Of a stretch of 64,000 nucleotides of DNA, positions 1-64,000 are shown one piece after another. Under the pieces are notes generated by a model. The model saw nothing but the letters and a program-made list of their open reading frames with translations, was not told the origin of the DNA and ran no database searches. The position numbers and the translations under genes are program-made. Positions within the stretch are counted from its first letter, which is position 1; every line of letters starts with the position of its first letter. The stretch is taken from NCBI GenBank assembly GCA_025642075.2, contig JAODUO010000157.1, forward strand, positions 61,001-125,000. The letters run 5' to 3'. This DNA is from Ridgeia piscesae. Lineage: Eukaryota; Annelida; Polychaeta; Sabellida; Siboglinidae.

Positions 1-255
1 ATCACCATTCTACCGTGGAATAAGTATCACCATTCTACGGTGGAATAAGTATCACCATTCTACGGTGGAATAAGTATCACCATTCTACTGTGGAATAAGT
101 ATCACCATTCTACTGTGGAATAAGTATCACCATTCTACGGTGGAATAAGTATCACCATTCTACGGTGGAATAAGTATCACCATTCTACTGTGGAATAAGT
201 ATCACCATTCTACGGTGGAATAAGTATCACCATTCTACTGTGGAATAAGTATCAC
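1..255. repeat. 25-bp minisatellite, about 10 copies
   Basis: Tandem units of the form ATCACCATTCTAC(C/G/T)GTGGAATAAGT start at the first base, so the array continues to the left. Units differ mainly at one position (CGG, CTG, CCG). Confidence 0.95.
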
Positions 256-420
256 CTATCCATTGTTTTAATATCTGCTTTTGTGCAACTTCAAAAATTT
301 AACACATAAACACGCTTTGAACCGGACACAGCAAGTGAGGCCATTAGAATACATTTGTTTCTGCCTAAATCATCCAACTGAAGGTTCATCAGCTACGTAC
401 GGTTTACGTATGTTTTTTGT

Positions 421-757
421 AGAGCAGTGGCTCAGGGGGTAGAGCTTCGGACTCTCATCTAAGATGACCCGGGTTCAAATCATGTGCTGCGGTGTTAAAA
501 CCTTGGGCAAGGTTTTTCACTCTACATTGCTCCAGTTCACTCAGCTATATAAATGAGTATCTGGCTATAGACAGTGGTGGATATGTGTACGAGCAACTTT
601 CACGCATTAATTGTAGCATATGGCTGGATGCCTTCCAGAGAAGTTGAGATGGTGTCCGATTAAACAGGTCTGTCAGGGAAATAAAAGCGTTTTTAGCAAT
701 CCTGAGGATTGGATTCTGCGCTATATAAGAACTTACATTTTACTTTTACACGCATAA
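421..757 (+). mobile_element. tRNA-derived SINE, copy 1
   Basis: The 5' end carries an A box-like GTGGCTCAGGGGGTAGAG and a B box-like GGGTTCAAATC at tRNA spacing. A non-tRNA body follows, ending with GCGCTATATAAGAACTTAC. A second copy with the same body lies at about 29895-30222 in reverse orientation. Confidence 0.82.
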
Positions 758-823
758 CAACACTGTCCGACTTGAAACTTGTCTGACTTGGGAACCGTCA
801 CCTTGGAGACAGAGGCTACTTAC

Positions 824-40389
<39,566 letters not shown>

Positions 40390-40689
40390 TGAGTCAGTCC
40401 TGCTTCTTTGCCAATGTCTTGTCAATCTAGAAATAAAACAGAGATAAAGGGTAAAGGGTAAATGGCGGGCATGGCGGCAGGGTGAACAGAGAGTGCCGAA
40501 AGCATAAAAAAGCATCAAAAATTAGCTTAAAATGGTGCAGTGAAGCGTTTTTACATTTTCGCTGGCATATATAATAGGGAAAGAATTACAATTTAGCATG
40601 TAAATGTATTTGCAGCTAGCATTACCTGTAAACAGTCACCAGGGGCACAGGAAATAGCTGAGGTGGCAATTCTGGCATATTTTAGAGGT

Positions 40690-40735
40690 GTCTTAGAAAA
40701 ACAGCGAGGCAGCCCACCTCGCTCATCATATAGCC
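40690..40735 (-). repeat. Short repeat with GCGAGGTG hairpin, copy 2
   Basis: The reverse complement has GGCTATATGATGAGCGAGGT, matching the 8880 copy. Probably part of an interspersed element. Confidence 0.55.
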
Positions 40736-41619
40736 GGGAAACTGGAACTTTTATTTGGCATATATACAACACAATACAACAGACACAGAACGTATGTTAA
40801 TAATGAATGCCAGGAAGCCAGTAATAACTAAACTATTTGAAGCAACTGGACGCCCTTTAAAATTACATAATAATTTCTACCTCTGGTAGTACAAGGTGTA
40901 CATAAAAATTATTTTCTATTTAATAACAAGATAAAAATAATGCTAATACAGCTGTACTAAGAAAAGAGTAATATTAATCATAATACTTACACATGTACAC
41001 TGTACTATGATAACAGTTTATTTCTATGCATAAGCTAGCTGAATAAAAGTTGGTGTGAGAAATGATACAATTATGAATTAATATTGTTCATCAAGCAAGA
41101 ATAACAATTTCTTAATAGGCAAATCTCCGAGTATGAATTTATAATAAAAGAATTTAGATTGTGCCTTTTATTTAGCGATAGGTGCAGTACATTATATAGA
41201 TGCAACAGTACGGTATGTAGTTTATAAAACAATCCGTTTTTTTAATTCTGTTCTTATGAAACATAAATTAATATTATTGCTTTGTCTGGTTACATGACTG
41301 TGAAAATCATTGTTTTTCATGACAGATGTTAAAAGGTATTTTGGACATTTTTTTTCATTATTTTATCGTATAGCTGATCTCCTTGAATTATAAATATGTC
41401 TTCTAATTTAAGAATATTGAACTTTTTAAAGATGGGATCAGTGTGTGCTATAAATTTGCTTTTGTCAATCAATCAAACAGCTTTTTTTTTAAGTTTAAAT
41501 AGTCTGCTTATGTTATTTAAATTGCCACGAATGTTACTATACCAAGCAAGTAGACCAAATGATAAATGGGGTTGAACACAGGCATTATATATTTCACTGC
41601 ATCACTGCTCAGTATTTTA

Positions 41620-41840
41620 TGACCTGTTCAATCGAACACCATCTCATCTTTTCTGGGATGTTTTCAGCCCGTTCTGCTCTCACTGCATGAAGATTGAGCA
41701 TTCATATATAATGTAATAAATATTCTGTCCACCATTGCCTTTAGCCAGCACTCATTCATGCAACTGAGTGAACAGGAACGTCGAGTGCATGAACTTACTG
41801 AAGGTTCAAACTGCAGCAAGCGGATTTAATCCAGGAATTT
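41620..41840 (-). mobile_element. Decayed SINE copy 3
   Basis: Shares CACCATCTCATC, a TAGCCAG...ACTCATT stretch and the CAACTGAGTGAAC segment with the other two SINE copies in reverse orientation. Heavily diverged and truncated. Confidence 0.5.
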
Positions 41841-43668
41841 TCATCTGACATGTCTACTGTGGGCTTGAACACGTTGACTTCCCAAATTTGCCCAGAGCCA
41901 CATAAGCATTGCAGGTAATCATTGTTTAGGCAAGTGATCTCTCTGATTCCCTACTCCATGAGTTAATCACTCATCTGGGAAGCAACTTATTTATCACTGT
42001 GTGTTAATTGATTGATCACTTGTGCTAATTGCTAGAATGAATGGTTGACACAGTACTCCATGGCCAGGACCAAAAACTCTGGCTCTGCCTTGGGGGCATT
42101 TCAAGAACCATGAATAAATCAGTTTGCTTATTGCTGAATGGGTTTCTTGTGACGTGGACTAAACACCAATAGCAAGCATAAACCGAGCATAAACCTTTTT
42201 ACTTATTCAACGGTAGATGGCAGTTTTACAGGTTGTACAGTTTGTGGCAGAATGAGGTGTGCGTATTAACTAAGGTTGCCTGTCAATTAACCATCCCTTC
42301 CCTATGCCAGCTACACGTGTAAGTCTTGCACGCGAAAACGAGGCTGGGGGCAGTTGGGGGCAGGAAATCCATATTCTTCATGTTAACATACAGGACTTTG
42401 TTTTGTTTTTGTTTGCAATAATCGAACTGTTCCCAAATAGCATGTTTCAGTTATATTGTCCGAAGGATTATCACAAGCAAAACAATGGAACACTTTGCCG
42501 GTGACAATGATCACAGAAATCATGAATTTTAATCGATTATTATGTTGGTTGTCATGGCATTGGCGGCAAGTACTTGTGTTTAGCGATCTTGACTAATAAT
42601 GAAGAATGCAATTTTTCAAGCAGTACAACCTGTTTGGGGCAAACATATACATGTGTTATGATTATGTGCATTTAGACAACTTGTCAGATATAAGTGCTTA
42701 TCGAAACCACAACGTACAGCAATGTAAAAAGCAAATCCCGTAAAAGACACATGTACACGCCATAAAATCGTATTTATTATCTGCACTACGTAAATCGCTA
42801 TATGTCTATGATAGTGTGGTAAACTCAATATTAAATCGGACATTTATGATAAGAAAGGTATAACATAAGATATTTAAGACCTGATTTTCTTAGTATTCAT
42901 CAGTCGGAAGCTACAGCTATCATCCATCTTTAGAATATTATTCTTGTGTCCAGTCCCCAATCAGCTCCAGTCGCGCGGAGTCTCGCCATGTATCGTGACC
43001 CACTTACTGGCCCTATTTACGCAAGTGAAAAAAATCTAGACCGGGACTGGAGAACAACACGCAATATCTTAGGTACAAAAGCTAAATTCCGTATAAGTCT
43101 ACCAAGATGATGATTGTTGGTGATAATGTATGCCACGGTGTGATGATAGACTGCCGAACCCGACTTCAAGAATTGACTCTTAATTATAGTTTATAAATAA
43201 GTAGGCTATTACTATTAATAATATTATCAAGGACAAGGCTCAAGCCAGGCGCATTTTGAAAAATATGTCTAGCTAGAGTATCGCTGCCGCGTTAATTTGA
43301 TGATTAAGACTAAATTAATACACATTACCTTACATACAACTATTCCGACATAGCTCTTGGCATATTCAAAGTTTCGCTAAATGTATATCATGATGTATAA
43401 ACCCTACACACATTAATCATTCACGTCAAACCGCCAAACATCGTCTGCTCGGCTTGCCCTTCATAGCCTCGTTACCATTGGATGTGCCCGCTAAAGAATA
43501 CCCATCGGATATACCAAGCTAAAATAAAAATGGGATAATTATCAGTTCATATAAATGTAATCCCATTAAATGTTTCGCCTTAACTAGTATATATTGCATT
43601 GGGTCTGTTGCAATTTCCTTTACATCGAGTAAGGCAGATAGGGGTTGAGACTATTTTCGAAGCGCGCG

Positions 43669-43782
43669 ATGAAGTCGTCGAAGGCGAAACCGACGAAGGA
43701 AATACTTTCGAACGACAGGATTCTGGAAGATATCTTGGGCTTGGCGGTTAAAGGAAACAGTGATTTCATGTACGTAATTTAA
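43669..43782 (+). other. Short codon-like ORF upstream of gene B (37 codons)
   Basis: An ATG at 43669 opens MKSSKAKPTKEILSNDRILE and runs to TAA at 43780-43782. Composition looks coding-like, in an AT-rich neighbourhood. A donor-like GTACGT starts at 43770. If spliced to 44363 the frame would stop (TGA) before the gene B ATG, which would make it an upstream ORF in the gene B leader. It could equally be a fragment of an unknown element. I do not recognise the product. Confidence 0.25.
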
Positions 43783-44401
43783 AATATGTGTAAAAGAAAC
43801 TTCGCTTCAATACATTACGCTGTATTTGTAGTCTACTTACTCGCAGCCTTTGCTTGCCTTTGGTCACGCAGTCATATTTCCGTCAAACTTGCGGACTGGC
43901 CCTGACTACTGGCCAGCCCGCGAGTCGAACACATGAATCAAAACAAACATGCGTTGTTTAACAAATATATGAAGAAACATTTGCACCTGTAACGTTTGCT
44001 TAATTCCAATTGTGCAAATGGTTAAAAAGGTACATTTTTTGTGAAATACGTATAAGATTGCTATCCGCGAATAAACCTATGGCTACCCTGGGGATACGGC
44101 TACCTTTACACGGCACGTCGACTTTATTATGCTTTATCAATTCAGCCAGTTTTCTACTGGAGAACATTAAGACAAACGAAATTGTTCTAGCAATTAACCT
44201 GTGATATTAAGCTCATTTCAAAATGTCTTATAGTGGCTTGCAAACTTGTCTTAGGCTTATACAACATTCTGAGACAAATCGGGTATGCCGTTCAATATTG
44301 TTCAATAAATGTGTATTATAAGGCACGACAGACATGTACAGGAGAATATTTCTCTTTCGTAGGTTACCGACTGGGTGAGATTGATAGGAAGACTCGGTGC
44401 A

Positions 44402-62639
<18,238 letters not shown>

Positions 62640-62786
62640 GTGAGGGTTCCCACAGGGAATGTGAGGGTTCCCACAGGGAATGTGACGTTTCCCACGGGGA
62701 ATGTGACGGTTCCCACGGGGAATGTGAGGGTTCCAATGGGGAATGCGAGGGTTTCCACGGGGAATGTGAGGGTTCCCACGGAGAAT
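62640..62786. repeat. 21-bp minisatellite starting on the exon B13 donor, 7 copies
   Basis: Units of GTGAGGGTTCCCAC(A/G)GGGAAT. The first base of the first unit is the first intron base. Five of the seven units keep a GTGAGG or GTGACG start. In the exon frame a unit reads VRVPTGN without stops. Confidence 0.93.
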
Positions 62787-62789
62787 GCA

Positions 62790-64000
62790 ATGCTGTATAT
62801 AGTCTCGCTTAACCAACTGTCATTCAACTGCATAATTTCGCCGAGAAGACAGTCTGATGCCTTTGTTGGCGTTTGAATGTTATCCGTGTGGGGCTAAGCA
62901 ATGCTGCCACCTGGCAGATCCTGGGTAACCCTGCTGTAACTCCTATTTTTATAAGCAAGTTTGTATTTCTGTTTAATTTTGATGAGTTTTTATAATATGG
63001 CATTATCTGATAAAACGGTATCCTTACTTAATTTGTTATTTCAAATTCGGCTTGAGAACCAATCGGCGTCTCTACCCAATTCTGGGGTAAGGTCGCCCTG
63101 TCGGCTACATCGGCACCTCACGGAGTCTAGTTAATCGAGGCTAGGTTGTATAATGTTGTGGTTAGCTCATCCATCTTCATTCCGAGTTCAGGTCGATTCA
63201 CTAGCATATTCACAAGTTGTTGAGTGTGATTTCACTATTTAAAGTCGGCTTTGCCCCTTTACACATGTCCTGCTTACAGAAAAAGCTCAACACAAGGATG
63301 TATCGCTGAGAATGTCAGTGATGTGTCACGTTGCTGGCTATTGCATTTTAGAAATGTCCACTAAAAATAAACAAATTCAGTTTAATGACATTCAGATGAA
63401 CTGAATTCTTATTGAAAGGGTCTCGACTGTGAGAACTCAGAATTGAAGGTGGCTCCCGTTTAAATTTTTGATATAAAAGAACGACCGAGGATGAGACTTG
63501 ACAGTGTCCAGTACAAAATGACCATCGGTTTGACTGGACGAGGTTTACATTTGGCGGGATTTAGACCACTCAGTCCCAGACAGCTTGGCGCCTGAGGAGT
63601 TTATCCCCATCCGTCCATATCTCATAAAAACCATCACTTTCTAACCAAGACGTCTATAGTCCATTCACTGGTCAGTCACTAGAATGTGGCCTCGTGTTAG
63701 AAACAAACATTGCCATACTACACATAAAAACAACTTGCGTTACTGAAAGAAGCATGATCCGCTCAGAAAAATATAGTTACGAAGCGAACAAACGGTTCAC
63801 AGAAACATTCCAGAAAAAATACATGCGCAAACATATTGTTTAAATAAGCTACTGGCAGTATATTATTTACTAGTTGCTCAAATGATTAGTTTTATAACAT
63901 TTGGAAGCGTGTACATAAGAAACTCCATTTGGTTTTGTATTGCATAAGCAGCATAACATATGTTTGTAATTAGTTATTCGCGTCAACCGGTTTGAAAATG
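62790..64000. other. Intron after B13 to window end
   Basis: No further prominin exon recognised. The 63055-63250 stretch (TTCTGGGGTAAGGTCGCCCT ...) looks like a possible interspersed repeat but could not be classified. Confidence 0.55.

Larger units (their letters stand above)
40427..44362. promoter_or_regulatory. Divergent intergenic region between genes A and B
   Basis: About 3.9 kb between the two 5' acceptors. Both upstream 5'UTR exons and promoters are expected here, but no TATA box or initiator could be assigned with confidence. It holds a decayed SINE copy (about 41620-41840), AT-rich DNA (40750-41540), a hairpin-bearing repeat near 40690-40735, and a small codon-like frame at 43669. 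Confidence 0.5.

Noticed and set aside
63055..63250. tRNA-like head in the right-edge sequence
   Set aside because: A and B box resemblance is weak and no second copy is present in the window to support a SINE call.

Overview
The window is animal nuclear DNA, most probably from a mollusc. It has GT-AG introns, long microsatellites, tRNA-derived SINEs, non-LTR and Penelope-like retroelement remains and a TA-flanked inverted-repeat transposon. The mollusc assignment is an inference from the repeat content and was not tested. No bacterial-type gene organisation is present. The very long open frames over tandem repeats are artefacts, not genes.

The coding content is two paralogous prominin-like genes (pentaspan membrane glycoproteins of membrane protrusions) arranged head to head. 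Gene A runs on the minus strand from its ATG at 40389 down to the TM5 exon at 942-824; I place 21 coding exons (about 804 codons). At least one exon between A14 and A15 and probably one or two near A18-A20 are not found, and the tail after TM5 is not in evidence. Gene B runs on the plus strand from its ATG at 44402 to the TM4 exon at 62507-62639; 13 coding exons are placed and the rest lies beyond the right edge. The two genes share the same intron phases and nearly identical exon lengths (280/280, 65/65, 206/209, 121/121, 67/67, 90/90, 254/242, 81/81, 64/64, 77/77, 77/77, 150/153, 133/133 nt). This is strong evidence that they arose by duplication and that the exon calls are right. About 4 kb (40427-44362) separates the known 5' ends and should hold both promoters.

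Layout: 1-255 minisatellite; 421-757 SINE; 824-942 exon A21; 943-3690 27-bp array; 4407-5428 exons A20, A19; 6600-7085 foldback element; 7200-8405 array; 8770-9721 exons A18, A17; 10690-11560 dead LINE; 12049-12141 A16; 12345-14400 Penelope-like remnant; 14860-16251 A15, A14; 16681-16813 A13 (TM4); 17050-18470 array; 18711-18860 A12 (TM3); 19314-22252 array; 22560-23887 A11-A9; 23877-28940 two arrays; 29049-30785 A8, A7; 31440-34533 RTE-like LINE; 34617-37730 A6-A3; 35547-36768 DNA transposon; 37690-38745 array; 39297-40426 A2, A1; 40427-44362 divergent intergenic; 44363-62639 exons B1-B13 with LINE fragments, microsatellites and arrays between them; 62640-64000 no further exon recognised.

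The most unusual signal is that several minisatellites are anchored exactly on splice junctions of these genes. Their repeat unit contains the splice site itself, and at A3, A9 and B12 the first coding bases of the exon too. At A21 (27-bp unit, about 30 open units) and B13 (21-bp unit, 7 units) the unit is a multiple of three, has no stop and is in the exon's reading frame. Choice among repeated acceptors or donors could therefore add n copies of a 9- or 7-residue peptide to the protein. Whether this happens in RNA cannot be told from DNA alone.
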